Source of the DNA: Gaiellasilicea sp051005735
GTDB lineage: Bacteria > Actinomycetota > Thermoleophilia > Gaiellales > Gaiellaceae
DNA length: 6,300 bases
Reading direction: 5' to 3'
Assembly: GCA_051005735.1 (NCBI GenBank)
Contig: JBPCJB010000254.1
Span: 1 to 6,300 of the forward strand
Under the pieces are notes generated by a model. That model did no database searches, was not told the DNA's origin, and saw only the letters and a program-made list of their open reading frames with translations. The position numbers were made by a program, and so were the translations under genes. Shown here in pieces: positions 5,829 to 6,300 of this stretch; positions within the stretch are counted from its first letter, which is position 1; each line of letters begins with the position of its first letter.

Positions 5829-5862
5829 GTGCGGCGGGAAGGCACGACCCCTCCCGCCGCAC
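5829..5862. terminator. Hairpin between convergent genes, possible bidirectional terminator
   Basis: GTGCGGCGGGA (5829-5839) and TCCCGCCGCAC (5852-5862) are perfect 11-base inverted copies around a 12-base loop. The stem lies 12 bases after the stop of the CxC gene and 26 bases after the stop of the converging minus-strand gene, so it can serve both. Neither side has a strong T tract, which is common for terminators in high-GC actinobacteria. Confidence 0.6.
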
Positions 5863-5887
5863 GGATCGCCGGTGGTGGTTGTCCTCG

Positions 5888-6300
5888 CTAGAGGAGTCGA
5901 GCGACGATCGGGCAGTTGACGACGATCCCGGTGGAGCCGAACGGCTTTCCCATCGGGCCGGTGACGTGACCGCCGACGACGTAGCCGAGGAGCTGGAACT
6001 CGTCGATCACCCGCGAGCGGTAGCCCTCGCGGATCGCCTCGGCCGTCCAGAAGCCGAGGTTGAGATCCCAGGCCGGGCTGTAGTCGAGCGCCACGGTCGG
6101 CAGGCCGCCGACGAGGTTGAGCGGCGGCAGCGGCTTCCCGTCCGGGCCCTTGTCCGTCAGCGCGCTGTTCAGTCCCTGCCGCTGCGGGTTCAGGCGTCCC
6201 GTCGGCCCATTCGCGATCACGAAGAGCCGCTCGATCGCGCTGAAGGCGCCGTCATCGCGACCGACCGGCAGGTCGCCGATCGCCGTGGCGAGGGTCCCCT
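5888..6300 (-). CDS. Uncharacterised protein, C-terminal part only (5' end outside window)
   Basis: The frame is open from the right edge to the TAG at 5890-5888, giving 136 residues of the C-terminal end. It is strongly coding-like and continues upstream, so the internal GTG at 6220 is not the real start; the residues before it (for example FSAIERLFVIANGP) read smoothly into the rest. Visible blocks are a proline- and glycine-rich linker (DKGPDGKPLPPLNLVGG), then ALDYSPAWDLNLGFWT, EGYRSRVIDEFQLLGY, GPMGKPFGSTG and a terminal VVNCPIVARLL with one cysteine. No transmembrane helix lies in this part; the N-terminus, where any signal peptide would be, is not visible. The SPAWD and NCPI blocks remind me of uncharacterised bacterial proteins that are often exported, but I cannot name a family with confidence. 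It converges on the CxC gene and shares the hairpin between them. Confidence 0.85.
   Translation of the reverse strand, partial: GTLATAIGDLPVGRDDGAFSAIERLFVIANGPTGRLNPQRQGLNSALTDKGPDGKPLPPLNLVGGLPTVALDYSPAWDLNLGFWTAEAIREGYRSRVIDEFQLLGYVVGGHVTGPMGKPFGSTGIVVNCPIVARLL

Noticed and set aside
5434..5862. A 142-codon minus-strand frame over the CxC gene
   Set aside because: It is antisense to a gene with a strong ribosome site and a recognisable cysteine motif, and it starts inside the hairpin at 5829-5862.

Overview
The window is GC-rich and densely packed. Its codons end overwhelmingly in G or C, ATGA stop/start overlaps are frequent, and GTG is used as a start at least once. This fits a high-GC actinobacterium. 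The style of the proteins, especially the small CxC protein at 5452-5817, reminds me of Thermoleophilia (Gaiellales/Solirubrobacterales), but that is an impression from memory and was not tested. I see no mobile element, CRISPR array, tRNA, rRNA or phage gene. The overall impression is of ordinary chromosome.

Left part (1-2420, minus strand): a three-gene operon read right to left. A PLP-dependent fold-type I aminotransferase (2420-1272) leads into a family 2 glycosyltransferase (1275-634) and then a DUF2064/TIGR04282-type GT-A fold protein (637 to beyond the left edge). Both junctions are 4-base ATGA overlaps, so the three products are probably made together. The two GT-A proteins form a familiar pair. 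The aminotransferase is the less expected partner, and its substrate cannot be read from the sequence.

Middle (2421-2883): a divergent intergenic region. On the minus strand lies what looks like a very small one-helix membrane protein (2686-2539). It has an excellent Shine-Dalgarno sequence and ATG, but one extra base separates that start from the strongly coding-like frame. A strong GC hairpin (2482-2510) follows its stop codon. To the right, an unusually AT-rich stretch with nested inverted repeats precedes the histidine kinase and probably holds its promoter and control sites.

Right-centre (2884-5288, plus strand): a complete two-component system. A membrane-bound sensor histidine kinase (TM, extracytoplasmic sensor, TM, HAMP, PAS-like, HisKA, HATPase) overlaps an OmpR/PhoB-family response regulator by ATGA. 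The kinase comes first, which is the less common order for this class. A 163-base gap leads to a small cysteine-motif protein (5452-5817) with a strong ribosome binding site.

Right edge (5818-6300): a hairpin (5829-5862) lies between convergent genes. The last gene, on the minus strand, is represented only by its C-terminal 136 codons and encodes a protein I can describe but not assign.

The best leads are the apparently frameshifted small membrane protein, the uncharacterised CxCx4C protein beside the two-component system, and the paired inverted repeats in the kinase promoter region. Nothing here amounts to a demonstrated new system.
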